From: JBAYIE01 sp965279165
GTDB lineage: Bacteria > Bacteroidota > Bacteroidia > UKL13-3
DNA: 64,000 bases
NCBI GenBank assembly: GCA_965279165.1
Contig: OZ257140.1
Location: forward strand, 2,790,001 to 2,854,000
Reading direction: 5' to 3'
Position numbers and translations under genes: made by a program. Positions 42,213 through 52,684 of the stretch are shown in pieces (position 1 is the first letter of the stretch; each line of letters starts with the position of its first letter). Below the pieces are notes generated by a model, which ran no database searches, had not been told where the DNA came from, and saw only the letters and a list, made by a program, of their open reading frames with translations.

Positions 42213-44270
42213 TTGTTTCTTACGTATGATTTTACGAAAATCGATAGGGGATCTGTCGGTGTTCGGATTAGTAAATGGGGACTATTGTTAGCAGCAATAG
42301 TCCTTTCCCTCAATTTGTTTGCACAAACCGATTCGGCAGATGGAACCATGCATTTGCAGGAAGTGATCATTTCGAAGGAGGATAAATCGGATGCGAATGA
42401 AGCTTTTAATTTTTATCGTAGCAGTAAGATTTCCGGAACAGAAGATATTTTAAACCGTATAGAAGGGGTAAATTTAATCCGACGGGGAGCTTTTGGGATG
42501 GAACCAACCTTGCGAAGTTATAGTGCAGGTCAGATAAATATTACCCTCAATGGAATGAAAATGTATGGCGCCTGTACCGATAAAATGGATCCGGTAACTG
42601 TATATGTTGAGCCAGGTAACCTGGCAGGATTAACCGTGCAGCAGGGAGCCAATGGTTGTGCAATGGGTAGTACCATTGGTGGCGGATTGAATATGGAGTT
42701 GAAAGAGGCAGGATTTCTTTGTCATAACCAAATACAGCTAAGTGGATTTACACATTACAATACCGCAAATCATGGTACAAACAGCGGTTTGGTTTTCAAT
42801 ACCAACAACAAAAATTCTTCTATCCGGTTAAATGCGGTTTATCGCAAAGCCGATGATTATTATGCAGGAAACAAGCAACTGATAGCACATAGTGCCTACG
42901 AAAAGTATAATATCAGTATGAGTTTGGTGCAAAAAATGGGTAAACGTCAAATGGTTATTGTTGATTTTATCACCGACGAAGGATTTGATATGGGATATCC
43001 TTCGTTGCCTATGGATGTAAGGTATGCGGGTGCATTTATATATGCATTCACACACCGATATATTCCCTTGCAATCGAAGGTGAAAAAGTGGGAGACAAAA
43101 ATTTATTACAATAAAATTTACCATGAGATGGATGATGCACACCGAAGCGAAACAGTGATGCATATGGATATGCCCGGGTGGAGTGAAACCGGTGGGTTTT
43201 ATACCCAGGGGGTGGTAAAATTAAAAAGACAGGATATTGTGTTTCGCGTGGACGGACACCGTGCTTATACCCGTGCCGATATGACCATGTATCCTCCTAT
43301 TGGCAAACCCATGTACATGCAAACATTGCCGGGAAATCAATTAGAAAATATCGGATCCTCTCTCAGTTACAAATATTATTTACAACCGAATCTGGCAATT
43401 GGTGCGGTATACCGAGTCGATTATTACCAACAAACCACCATCGATACTTTTGGCATCGATCAATGGGAAGCATTTGGATATGATGTGAGCAAACCCAATC
43501 AAAATCTGTTGCATAATATTGCTGTTTACCTTGAGAAAAATTGGGAACATTTTACGCATCGAATATCTTTTTCCTATGGCGAGAGATTACCAACCTCAAA
43601 CGAAAGGTTGGGGTTTTATTTGTTTAATAAGTCAGATGGATACGATTATATAGGTAATTACCATTTGTTACCCGAACGTGCTGCGCAGGTTGAATATAAA
43701 TGGAATTTCCTGCAGAGAAATTATCGCATTGGATTGAATCTGTTTTACCACCAGATACAGGATTATATTTATTCGGCCATCGACCCTACTTTTTATGCCA
43801 TGACAATTGGTGGTCGAGGTGTTAAACACTATACCAATATTGCATCAGCTATGGTTACAGGAACCGAAATTACTTATTCGTGGCGTTTAACTGAACATTT
43901 TCATTTTATCGGTAATACAAGATATACTTATGCCAAGTTAAATAATGGCATGCCCATGCAACAGGTATATCCTTTAAAAATTATAAATACCATCCGATAC
44001 CAACGTTCCTTTTGTCAGATACAACTGGAACATAGCGGAGCAATGCAACAAATCCGAATCAATACCGAATTTGGAGAAACGGTTACTCCTGCATGGAATA
44101 CCTTCCATATCAGAGCTGCTTACAGTATACAATGGAAAAAACTGATGTTGCAATGGCAGGTAGCATTAGAAAATATTTTCGACCTTGCATATTACGAGCA
44201 TTTGGATTGGGGAAAAATTAACCGACAGGGACGCAATCTGGCAGTGGGATTGAATTTCTATGTGAATTAA
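42213..44270 (+). CDS. TonB-dependent receptor, OprC/NosA-like
   Basis: A 685-residue outer-membrane receptor. It has a signal peptide (WGLLLAAIVLSLNLFAQ), a short plug (LQEVIISKEDKSD as a TonB-box-like segment) and a 22-strand-type barrel ending in NLAVGLNFYVN. In the plug, GMKMYGACTDKMDPVTVYVE closely resembles the copper-receptor group OprC/NosA. The start is odd: the only early in-frame start is TTG 42213, and the nearby ATG 42225 is out of frame and stops after 21 codons. A sequence error or real weak start is possible. It follows the lipoprotein gene by 9 bases. Confidence 0.82.
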   Translation: MFLTYDFTKIDRGSVGVRISKWGLLLAAIVLSLNLFAQTDSADGTMHLQEVIISKEDKSDANEAFNFYRSSKISGTEDILNRIEGVNLIRRGAFGMEPTLRSYSAGQINITLNGMKMYGACTDKMDPVTVYVEPGNLAGLTVQQGANGCAMGSTIGGGLNMELKEAGFLCHNQIQLSGFTHYNTANHGTNSGLVFNTNNKNSSIRLNAVYRKADDYYAGNKQLIAHSAYEKYNISMSLVQKMGKRQMVIVDFITDEGFDMGYPSLPMDVRYAGAFIYAFTHRYIPLQSKVKKWETKIYYNKIYHEMDDAHRSETVMHMDMPGWSETGGFYTQGVVKLKRQDIVFRVDGHRAYTRADMTMYPPIGKPMYMQTLPGNQLENIGSSLSYKYYLQPNLAIGAVYRVDYYQQTTIDTFGIDQWEAFGYDVSKPNQNLLHNIAVYLEKNWEHFTHRISFSYGERLPTSNERLGFYLFNKSDGYDYIGNYHLLPERAAQVEYKWNFLQRNYRIGLNLFYHQIQDYIYSAIDPTFYAMTIGGRGVKHYTNIASAMVTGTEITYSWRLTEHFHFIGNTRYTYAKLNNGMPMQQVYPLKIINTIRYQRSFCQIQLEHSGAMQQIRINTEFGETVTPAWNTFHIRAAYSIQWKKLMLQWQVALENIFDLAYYEHLDWGKINRQGRNLAVGLNFYVN

Positions 44271-44394
44271 TGGGTGCATAAAAGTGCATTGTGCTCATTC
44301 TCTGTAATTTCCGATTTTCCACACGGGTACTTGCAATCTGTGGATTATGCAAGGAGGCATAGCCTTATTTTGCAGGTTGAACAGGAAAAGCGGT

Positions 44395-46278
44395 ATGGCA
44401 GCAAAACAAACAGAATCAGTCTATAATGAAGATAGTATCCGGTCGCTCGACTGGAAGGAACATATTCGGTTACGTCCGGGTATGTATATTGGTAAACTCG
44501 GCGACGGAGCAGCGCCAGATGATGGCATTTATGTTATCCTGAAAGAAATTTTGGACAACTGTATAGATGAACATGTGATGGGACATGGAAAAACCATCGA
44601 TATCAAAATACAGGACAACAAAGTTTACGTTCGCGATTACGGCAGAGGAATTCCCTTGGGTAAAGTAGTGGATGTGGTGAGTAAAATTAATACCGGAGGA
44701 AAATACGACAGCAAGGCATTTCAAAAATCGGTTGGATTAAACGGTGTTGGATCCAAAGCAGTAAATGCCTTATCCGAATTCTTTAAAGTACAATCGTACC
44801 GGGATGGAAAAACCGTGGCTGCTGATTTTGCAAAAGGAGAATTGATCAAGGAATACAAAGCTGCCCAAACACTGGAGCCGGATGGAACTATGATTGTGTT
44901 TACTCCCGATGATACCATTTTTAAAAACTATCATTTTATTCCGGAGTTTATCGAGAACATGTTGTGGAATTATGCGTTTTTAAATTCGGGATTAACCATC
45001 AATTACAACAGCAAAAAGTTTTATTCGAAGGATGGTTTATTGGATTTGTTGAAACGTAAAACCAACGAAGAAGAAATCCGTTATCCAATCATTCATTTGA
45101 TTGGAGAGGATATAGAAATTGCCATCACCCATGAGAACCAATACGGAGAAGAATATTATTCGTTTGTTAACGGACAACATACCACACAAGGCGGAACACA
45201 CTTGCTTGCCTTTCGCGATGCTTACGCCAAAACCATCCGCGACTTTTATAAGAAAGAATTTGATTTGGCCGATATGCGTGCCAGTATTATTGCAGCAGTA
45301 AGTGTTCGCGTGCAAGAGCCTGTTTTCGAATCGCAGACCAAAACAAAATTAGGTTCGATCAATATGGGTCCTGATGGTCCGACGGTGAAGCAACATGCCA
45401 TGGATTTTATGAAGAAGGCACTCGATGATTTCTTGCATAAACACCCGCAAACAGCAGAAGCTTTATTAAAGCGTATCAACCAAAGTGAAAGGGAACGCAA
45501 AGAAATGGCAGGGATTAAAAAACTTGCGAACGAACGTGCCAAGAAAGCATCGCTTCATAATAAAAAATTACGCGATTGCAGGTTTCATTATGACGATATT
45601 AAGCATGACAAACGCTACGATTCAACCTTGTTTATTACCGAAGGAGATTCGGCAAGTGGAAGCATAACCAAAAGCAGGGATGTAGAAACACAGGCAGTTT
45701 TTAGTTTGCGGGGTAAGCCTTTAAACTGTTACGGACTAACCAAAAAGGTGGTGTATGAAAACGAAGAATTTAATTTATTGCAACATGCATTAAATATTGA
45801 AGAAGGAATTGAAGGTTTACGGTATAACCGCATCGTAATCGCAACGGATGCCGATGTGGATGGATTGCATATCCGTTTGTTGATACTTACTTTCTTTTTA
45901 CAATTTTTTCCGGATCTGGCAAAAAACGGACATATCTATATTTTAGAAACGCCTTTGTTCCGTGTTCGTAACAAACAACAAACCATTTATTGTTACAGCG
46001 AAGAAGAAAAACAAAAAGCCATTACCAAACTTACGGGTAAGCCGGAAATCACCCGATTTAAAGGACTGGGCGAAATATCGCCGGAGGAATTCGGTTTGTT
46101 TATTGGAGAAGATATAAAATTGCAACCGGTGATTTTAAACCAGGATACTCCGATTCCAAAATTGCTGGAATATTTTATGGGAAAAAATACCATCGACAGG
46201 CAGAATTTTATTATCAGCCATTTACGGGTAGAGAAAGATATTGTTGAAACAGCAGTGGTGGAGGAAGCTACCGCATAA
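44395..46278 (+). CDS. parE: DNA topoisomerase IV subunit B
   Basis: A 627-residue type IIA topoisomerase ATPase subunit. GHKL motifs: EILDNCIDEH, DYGRGIPLG and VGLNGVGSKAVNAL. TOPRIM residues: FITEGDSASG and ATDADVDGLHIRLL. The Bacteroidota type has no long GyrB insert. I chose ATG 44395 (MAAKQTESVYNED), as the in-frame ATG at 44347 adds 16 residues without conservation. It is followed 23 bases later by parC, forming the expected two-gene unit for chromosome decatenation. Confidence 0.93.
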   Translation: MAAKQTESVYNEDSIRSLDWKEHIRLRPGMYIGKLGDGAAPDDGIYVILKEILDNCIDEHVMGHGKTIDIKIQDNKVYVRDYGRGIPLGKVVDVVSKINTGGKYDSKAFQKSVGLNGVGSKAVNALSEFFKVQSYRDGKTVAADFAKGELIKEYKAAQTLEPDGTMIVFTPDDTIFKNYHFIPEFIENMLWNYAFLNSGLTINYNSKKFYSKDGLLDLLKRKTNEEEIRYPIIHLIGEDIEIAITHENQYGEEYYSFVNGQHTTQGGTHLLAFRDAYAKTIRDFYKKEFDLADMRASIIAAVSVRVQEPVFESQTKTKLGSINMGPDGPTVKQHAMDFMKKALDDFLHKHPQTAEALLKRINQSERERKEMAGIKKLANERAKKASLHNKKLRDCRFHYDDIKHDKRYDSTLFITEGDSASGSITKSRDVETQAVFSLRGKPLNCYGLTKKVVYENEEFNLLQHALNIEEGIEGLRYNRIVIATDADVDGLHIRLLILTFFLQFFPDLAKNGHIYILETPLFRVRNKQQTIYCYSEEEKQKAITKLTGKPEITRFKGLGEISPEEFGLFIGEDIKLQPVILNQDTPIPKLLEYFMGKNTIDRQNFIISHLRVEKDIVETAVVEEATA

Positions 46279-46301
46279 TTTTAATTGAAGAGAGAAAGGT
46301 C

Positions 46302-49019
46302 ATGAGCGACGAAGTAATAAATAATTTAGGGGAACACAACCATGGGATGTTGAATGTTACTCCTGTAACCGGATTGTACGAAAACTGGTTTCTGGATTAT
46401 GCATCTTATGTAATTTTAGAAAGAGCAGTACCGGCAATCAACGATGGTTTGAAACCGGTGCAACGCCGTATTCTGCATGCCATGAAGGAAATGGATGACG
46501 GCAGGTTTAATAAGGCAGCCAATATCATCGGACAAACCATGCAGTTTCATCCGCATGGAGATGCTGCAATAGGAGATGCCATGGTAGGATTGGGTCAGAA
46601 AGAATTGCTGATTGAAACACAAGGTAACTGGGGTGATATCAGAACCGGAGATTCGGCTGCAGCACCAAGGTATATCGAAGCACGACTTTCTAAATTTGCA
46701 CTCGAAGTAGCTTTCAACAGCCAAACAACATTATGGCAACTGTCGTACGATGGACGAAAAAAAGAACCGGTAACCTTACCGATGAAATTTCCATTGTTGC
46801 TGGCACAAGGTGTGGAAGGAATTGCAGTTGGATTAGCTACCAAAATATTGCCACATAATTTTATCGAATTATTAAAAGCAGCCATCGATTGCACCAAAGG
46901 AAGAACCTTCGAAATATATCCTGATTTTGCAACCGGAGGAACCATTGATATTGCCAATTACAACAAAGGAGCAAAAGGAAGTAAGGTTAGGGTTAGGGCA
47001 AGAATTGAAGAATTGGATAAGAAGACTTTGTTGGTAAAAGATATCCCATTTGGAACCACTACCACTTCAGTTATCGATTCGATTATCAAGGCCAACGACA
47101 ACGGCAAAATAAAAATAAAAAAGGTTATCGATAATACCGCCAAAGATGTTGAAATCGAAATTCAACTTGCACCGGGTGTGTCGCCTGATATTACCATCGA
47201 TGCACTGTATGCATTTACTGATTGCGAAATTTCTATTTCGCCCAACGCTTGTGTGATTGTTGATGAGAAGCCTGTATTTATTGATGTGAATGAATTGCTT
47301 CGCCATTCGGTTGAGCATACCCGTTTTCTTTTAAACAGAGAACTCGAAATTCGTAAAGCCGAATTGCAAGAACAATATTTCTTCTCTTCCCTTGAAAAAT
47401 TGTTTATTAAGGATGAGATGTATATCGATTTCAAGAAATATACCGAAAAAATTTCTCTCTTCGGATACCTCGACGAACGATTTAAGAAATACAAAAAACA
47501 GTTTATCCGCGAAATCATCCACGACGATTACGAGAAATTAACGCGCATTCCAATGATTCGGATTACCCGATTCGATTCGATCAAAGCAGATGAGTTAATG
47601 AGGCGCATCGAAGAAGAATTGAAACAGGTGCAGGGTGATTTGGATAACCTGAAAGCTTACCAGGTGAAGTATTATGAAAACTTGATTAAGAAATACGGTA
47701 AAGGCAGGGAACGCAAAACGGAGATAAAGACATTTGATACCATACAAGCCAATACCGTTGCTATTGCCAATAAAAAATTATATGTGAATCGCGCCGAAGG
47801 ATTTATCGGTACCGGTAATGCGATGAAGAACGATGAGTATATTGCCGATTGTTCGGATATCGATGATATCATCGTTTTCCGCAAGGATGGAAAAATGCAA
47901 GTGAGCAAGGTGCAGGATAAATTGTTTGCCGGTAAGGATATTATTTATGCCGATGTGTTTCGCAAGAACGACGAACGAAGAATTTACCACATGATTTACC
48001 TGGATGGTAAAACAAAAACATCGTATGCAAAACGGTTTGCCGTATTGGGAATTACCAGGGATAAAGAATACGATTTAACAACAGGTTCGCTCAACAGCAA
48101 AGTAATTTATTTTACCGCTAACCCCAACAGCGAGGCAGAAGTGGTTGAAGTAACCTTGAGTCCGATGTCGCATGCTCGAAAACTAACTTTCGATTTTAAC
48201 TTTGCCGAACTCGCTATCAAAGGCAGGCAAGTATTGGGAAATATAGTTTCCAAATACCTGATTAAATCGATTAAATTAAAGAGCAAGGGCGCCTCTACCT
48301 TGGGTGGAAGAAAAATTTGGTACGACGAAGTTTTGGGAAGATTGAATGTGGATCAACGTGGCAAATATGTTGGCGAATTTGATACCAATGAGCAGATTTT
48401 GGTAATTTATAAAGATGGAAATTACGAACTCACCAATTTCGATTTATCGAACCACTACGATGCCGAACAGGTAATCCATATTCATAAATTTAATCCGAAG
48501 CGACCAATCAGTTTGTTATATTACTACGACAAGGATAAATCGTATATGGTAAAACGTTTCTTAATTGAAACCTTAACCATCAACAAAAAATTCCCATGTA
48601 TTCCGGAAGGGGAGAAGAACCGCGTGGTTATGGCCACCGACCAACAAACGCCAATTTTAATCATGGAAAAGGGTGGCGGCAAAAAGAAAGAAATGAACAG
48701 CGAGGAATCCATCAACCTCGAAGAATTTATTGAAGTGAAAGGATGGAAATCCATTGGCAATAAACTGGCCGGAAAAGATTTTGTAAGTGTAGTGTTGCTA
48801 CCGCCGGAAACGGAAGACGAATTGGAATCGGAATTAAAAGAAGATACCAAAGAAATTATACAACCAACTTTACTCGACAACGAAGAGCTATTAAAAGAGG
48901 AAGAAGAAAAAGTAAAACGGTTATTAGCCGACGACACTTCCTTTCCCGACAAACAAAAACCAAAAGTAAAATCAGACAAGAATCGGAAACCGGATGTGGA
49001 GCAGCCGAAGCTTTTTTGA
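46302..49019 (+). CDS. parC: DNA topoisomerase IV subunit A
   Basis: A 905-residue breakage-reunion subunit. The winged-helix/tower domain starts near residue 25 (YENWFLDYASYVILERAVPA, KPVQRRILHAM). Catalytic R123-Y124 is in APRYIEAR; QTMQFHPHGDAAI forms the quinolone-determining region, with H and G rather than the Ser of E. coli. The C-terminal beta-pinwheel is of the degenerate ParC type; I did not find a clear GyrA box, which favours ParC. A charged tail of ~90 residues (EEEEKVKRLLADD, KQKPKVKSDKNRK) closes the protein. Confidence 0.93.
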   Translation: MSDEVINNLGEHNHGMLNVTPVTGLYENWFLDYASYVILERAVPAINDGLKPVQRRILHAMKEMDDGRFNKAANIIGQTMQFHPHGDAAIGDAMVGLGQKELLIETQGNWGDIRTGDSAAAPRYIEARLSKFALEVAFNSQTTLWQLSYDGRKKEPVTLPMKFPLLLAQGVEGIAVGLATKILPHNFIELLKAAIDCTKGRTFEIYPDFATGGTIDIANYNKGAKGSKVRVRARIEELDKKTLLVKDIPFGTTTTSVIDSIIKANDNGKIKIKKVIDNTAKDVEIEIQLAPGVSPDITIDALYAFTDCEISISPNACVIVDEKPVFIDVNELLRHSVEHTRFLLNRELEIRKAELQEQYFFSSLEKLFIKDEMYIDFKKYTEKISLFGYLDERFKKYKKQFIREIIHDDYEKLTRIPMIRITRFDSIKADELMRRIEEELKQVQGDLDNLKAYQVKYYENLIKKYGKGRERKTEIKTFDTIQANTVAIANKKLYVNRAEGFIGTGNAMKNDEYIADCSDIDDIIVFRKDGKMQVSKVQDKLFAGKDIIYADVFRKNDERRIYHMIYLDGKTKTSYAKRFAVLGITRDKEYDLTTGSLNSKVIYFTANPNSEAEVVEVTLSPMSHARKLTFDFNFAELAIKGRQVLGNIVSKYLIKSIKLKSKGASTLGGRKIWYDEVLGRLNVDQRGKYVGEFDTNEQILVIYKDGNYELTNFDLSNHYDAEQVIHIHKFNPKRPISLLYYYDKDKSYMVKRFLIETLTINKKFPCIPEGEKNRVVMATDQQTPILIMEKGGGKKKEMNSEESINLEEFIEVKGWKSIGNKLAGKDFVSVVLLPPETEDELESELKEDTKEIIQPTLLDNEELLKEEEEKVKRLLADDTSFPDKQKPKVKSDKNRKPDVEQPKLF

Positions 49020-49130
49020 AGAAATTAGTAAATGAGCAAATGTGTAAATGGTGGAAATTCCGCGCGATAAAAACAAGGAGGTACGACGTAGTTTTTACAT
49101 GCGGGAAGTAAATATGGCGCGACGCGAAAT

Positions 49131-49153
49131 GTGTCTTCGACAAGGTCAGACAC
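49131..49153. repeat. REP-like hairpin, copy 1
   Basis: GTGTCT and AGACAC form a 6-bp stem around TCGACAAGGTC. The core CTTCGACAAGGTCAG is the reverse complement type of the core in the copy at 49279. This CTTCGACAA-CTCAG palindrome family is common in many bacterial genomes. Confidence 0.6.
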
Positions 49154-49278
49154 CAGTATCATTCTAAGAAAGTAACTTCAATTGGCCTAGACCACGTTCA
49201 GCATATTATGGGTTGGATCAATAATGAATTTTGAATTTGAACCAGTACTAAGGAGAAATAATTTAGTTTATTAGAAGC

Positions 49279-49303
49279 GGTGCCTGAGTTTGTCGAAGGC
49301 ACC
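49279..49303. repeat. REP-like hairpin, copy 2, opposite orientation
   Basis: GGTGCCT and AGGCACC form a perfect 7-bp stem around GAGTTTGTCGA. Together with the copy at 49131 it occupies the ~400-base gene-free stretch between parC (49019) and the convergent M1 gene (49417). The rest of that gap shows nothing I can interpret. Confidence 0.65.
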
Positions 49304-49416
49304 AGATTTAATAAATGTTACTGCATCATTCGGCAAATTTTTGATAGGTTTCCGATACCTTATATTTTACATGGACACACAAATAATTCTAACCATCAAA
49401 ACCCGTTACACCCGCA

Positions 49417-52020
49417 TCATTTTTCACCGAAGGCTACGAGGCGTTTATTTACCTCATTCAAATCTGTTATGGCTTTGGAAATATTTTGGTGTTGATCGGT
49501 TCCAGGTTTTTGTTTTTTCAAGGCGTTTTCTAAAACCGATTTTAATTCCTCGTTTTGTTTTAACATCTGCGCCGATAATTGGCTGTTGATGTATTTGAGA
49601 TAAACATCTTTTTCATCAAGTTGTGTTTGGGAATAAATATCCTTTAAACAGATTAATTGTAAGGTTGGCATTTGCATCATGGTATATTCCCAATAATCCT
49701 GTAGAATATTGTATTTGTATGGTCCGGATTTGCGCATGGCAGGAATAAAGAAAGAATATTTAGCAGTATCACCAGATGCAGCATAAACCGTAGAAACCGA
49801 CGATAGCATGGTGCCATTGGTTGATGACTCAAAAGCTGCCGCCAATTTTATAGCCTTTTTTGCATCCGCCTTTTGCAAACCTAGCAATGCTGACGATGCA
49901 ACTTGATAAGAAGAATCCTGCAGTTTTTCTTCAAACAAATTTTCGAATGCATATGCATCATAGTTTTTCAAGAGGTTTATCACTTCTGTTCTAACCAAAG
50001 AAGAAGAATCATTTTTAGCCAAGTTGCGTAACCTGAACTCATACACCATCATCTGTTGGCGGGTAGCACCTTGTAATATTTCAACACCAATTTTTCGAAT
50101 TCCTGCAAAAGTATGTTGCAACGCATAATCTGCCATTACCAATAAATTTGAATCTGCAACTGCTATGCTATCGGTATTGCCGGTATAGCCCTTTAAAGCA
50201 AACCATTTATCGGCATACAAAGGCGCATGTAAAAATTGGTAGGTTAATACTTCTTTGGTTTTGTTATCGGTTATCTCAGCAACCAAAACCTTGTTGGCAT
50301 CAACATTTACCAATTGGATGTTTTGATCGGAATGAAAAGTGAATTCTTCTTTGCTTTTTGTTAGTGTTACTTTATTTCGTTTGACTTTGTTGTTGCTGTA
50401 AATATCAATATCTACCGGTAATTGGTAGATTCCTAATTTGGCACTATCCTGTGTTTGGTTGATTTGTACCGTAACTGATTTTCCATCCACGGCTTTTTTG
50501 TAGTTGATTTGAATGGTAGGATGTCCGGCTTTTAAAAACCATTGGTTGAAAAACCAATTTAAATCTTGTCCGGTTACTTGTTCAAATGCTTGGCGCAAAT
50601 CATGAATTTCGGCAGTACCAAATTTATGTTCGGTAAGGTACAATTGCAGGGATCGGAAAAAAGCAGAATCGCCAACCGTATACCTTAACATATGTAATAT
50701 TCTTCCTCCTTTTTGGTAACTCACCGCATCAAACATGTCCTCGATATGGTTGTAGCGATAGCGGATTGGGATTTTATTTCGGTTGTTTCCCCCCAACAAA
50801 TAAGCATTCAACTTGTCGTCGAGTTCCTTGTCGGCAAACATTCTTCCATATTTATAGTCGTTCCACAAATATTCGCCATAAGTGGCAAACGATTCGTTTA
50901 AAGGAATATTCGACCACGATTCGCAGGTTACCAAATCTCCAAACCAATGGTGAAACAATTCATGTGAAATTACATCTTCATAGGTATTGTCGAGGTGCTC
51001 GCGGGCATCGTGTTGCAGCAATTCGAAATGAATAACAGCAGAAGTATTTTCCATTGCACCACTCACAAAATCGCGCACCACAATTTGCGAAAACTTCTCC
51101 CATGGATAATCTACGCCCAATTTTTTACTAAAGAATTCGAGCATTTCGGGAGTGTTGCCAAATATTAATTTAGCATAAGGTTTAAATTGCGGCTCAACGT
51201 AATAATTAACTTCCATATTATCCCTCCAGTAATCTTTCATCATGACAAATTGTCCTATTGCAATCATGGTTAAATACGGGGCATGGGGTAAAGATTGTTT
51301 CCAGTAATCGGTGCGGGTACCATCGGGATTGTCTTTCGAAAGAATTAATTCACCGTTCGAAAGGGTAATGTCTTTTTTATCGACTGTTAAAGAAATTTCC
51401 TGTGTCATTTTTTGGTTGGGCACATCCAAAGTAGGGAACCAGCAGGAGTTGGATTGTGTTTCTCCTTGCGACCAAATCTGTCGTGGTTTATCGGGGTCCT
51501 TGCCCGAAGCATTGATAAAATATAAGCCTTTGGCATCGGATATGGCTTGACTCGATTCTTTTTTTGACTCGCTTGGTCGGGCAGTATAATCTATAAATAT
51601 TTCAACTGTTTCGGAGGCAGAGTATGTACGGCCTAAAAATATGCGAAGGGTTTCCAGGTTATAGCTATAAGGTAAATTGATGGTATCCTTTTTTTCTACT
51701 TTGGCAACGCGATGCACCATAAACTGGGTGGCATCCAGAATAAGCGAATCGGAAGGGTAAAAATGTGGTTTTAAACGAATGTGTGCCTTACCAAGCACCT
51801 GTTCTTTTTCATAGTTAAAAGCAAGTTCGAGACGGGTATGTTGTAGGTCAAACAACTTGGTTTCGGCAGCGCGGTATTGCATATTGTTTTTTTGCACATC
51901 TTTTACAATTACCTGCTTTTGATTTTTTGCCTTTTCGTTTGTAGTGGTACTATTTTTATTTACTTTGCACTGACCCAAAAGCAGGCATAGACAAAGAAGG
52001 ATACTTACCGGTTGTTTCAT
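49417..52020 (-). CDS. M1-family aminopeptidase lipoprotein
   Basis: An 867-residue peptidase. The signal peptide ends in LLLGQC, a lipobox with C18. M1 motifs: GAMEN (321-325), H353-E354-x2-H357 (HELFHHW) and E376 (NESFATY, 19 residues after the second His). The C-terminal half has HEAT-like helical repeats (ALLGLQKADAKKAIKLAAAF and so on) as in aminopeptidase N relatives. It is likely anchored in the envelope and trims peptides. It is a second M1 gene in this window, far longer than the one at 5845, and complete with the GAMEN motif. Confidence 0.92.
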   Translation of the reverse strand: MKQPVSILLCLCLLLGQCKVNKNSTTTNEKAKNQKQVIVKDVQKNNMQYRAAETKLFDLQHTRLELAFNYEKEQVLGKAHIRLKPHFYPSDSLILDATQFMVHRVAKVEKKDTINLPYSYNLETLRIFLGRTYSASETVEIFIDYTARPSESKKESSQAISDAKGLYFINASGKDPDKPRQIWSQGETQSNSCWFPTLDVPNQKMTQEISLTVDKKDITLSNGELILSKDNPDGTRTDYWKQSLPHAPYLTMIAIGQFVMMKDYWRDNMEVNYYVEPQFKPYAKLIFGNTPEMLEFFSKKLGVDYPWEKFSQIVVRDFVSGAMENTSAVIHFELLQHDAREHLDNTYEDVISHELFHHWFGDLVTCESWSNIPLNESFATYGEYLWNDYKYGRMFADKELDDKLNAYLLGGNNRNKIPIRYRYNHIEDMFDAVSYQKGGRILHMLRYTVGDSAFFRSLQLYLTEHKFGTAEIHDLRQAFEQVTGQDLNWFFNQWFLKAGHPTIQINYKKAVDGKSVTVQINQTQDSAKLGIYQLPVDIDIYSNNKVKRNKVTLTKSKEEFTFHSDQNIQLVNVDANKVLVAEITDNKTKEVLTYQFLHAPLYADKWFALKGYTGNTDSIAVADSNLLVMADYALQHTFAGIRKIGVEILQGATRQQMMVYEFRLRNLAKNDSSSLVRTEVINLLKNYDAYAFENLFEEKLQDSSYQVASSALLGLQKADAKKAIKLAAAFESSTNGTMLSSVSTVYAASGDTAKYSFFIPAMRKSGPYKYNILQDYWEYTMMQMPTLQLICLKDIYSQTQLDEKDVYLKYINSQLSAQMLKQNEELKSVLENALKKQKPGTDQHQNISKAITDLNEVNKRLVAFGEK

Positions 52021-52069
52021 GCAGAAATTTTAGGTCCACAATTAACGCAAATTATACCTAAGTAAAAAG

Positions 52070-52573
52070 ATGTTACAGATAAAAACCAATGGTTCGGAAG
52101 CCTATTCGGTAAATTTCAAAGACGGTTTACTAAACATTAACGGAGAAAATATTGCGATGGACAGCATCCGGATAAGTGAAAATAAATACCATATCATTTA
52201 TCACAATAAATCGGTAACCATCGAACTAGTGCAATCAGCCAATGGAAAAAAGGAACTGGATATGGTGGTAAATGGTGTGGTACAAAAGGCAGTAATTACG
52301 GATGAATACGATGCTTTACTCGCCAAACTTGGACTCGATAAATTAAACCAAGTAAAGGTTAATCAGATTAAAGCTCCCATGCCGGGTTTGGTAATTTCTA
52401 TACGTGTAAAAGAAGGGGATAGTGTAAAAAAAGGCGATACCATCCTTGTTTTAGAAGCCATGAAAATGGAAAATGTAATCAAAGCTCCTGTAGATACTAC
52501 TATTTTAAAAATCAACGTTACTGAGAAAGTAGCGGTGGAGAAGAATCAGGTGTTGGTGGTGCTGGGGGAGTAG
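52070..52573 (+). CDS. Biotin/lipoyl-attachment domain protein (biotin carboxyl carrier type)
   Basis: A 167-residue protein. The last ~75 residues form a biotinyl domain with K132 in LEAMKMEN and the usual IKAPMPGLV start. The N-terminal ~95 residues are a small separate domain as in carrier subunits of Bacteroidota acyl-CoA carboxylases (propionyl-CoA carboxylase gamma type). It probably carries carboxybiotin between carboxylase subunits that are not encoded here. It is divergent from the M1 gene. Confidence 0.9.
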   Translation: MLQIKTNGSEAYSVNFKDGLLNINGENIAMDSIRISENKYHIIYHNKSVTIELVQSANGKKELDMVVNGVVQKAVITDEYDALLAKLGLDKLNQVKVNQIKAPMPGLVISIRVKEGDSVKKGDTILVLEAMKMENVIKAPVDTTILKINVTEKVAVEKNQVLVVLGE

Positions 52574-52684
52574 TGTTTTAGTGCTTGGTGTGTAGTGATT
52601 AGTGCTTAGTGCTTAGTGATTGGTGCATGGTTTTTTTGGCATTGGTCATTGGTTCATTAGGCAGAAGGCATTAGTCATTGGTCA

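Noticed and set aside
44347..44394. Longer start for parE at ATG 44347
   Set aside because: The additional 16 residues (with CRLNRK) are not like the family start, and ATG 44395 gives the normal N terminus.
49280..49589. Plus-strand frames opposite the M1 gene start and REP copy
   Set aside because: They lie mostly antisense to the conserved M1 aminopeptidase and begin in the REP hairpin.
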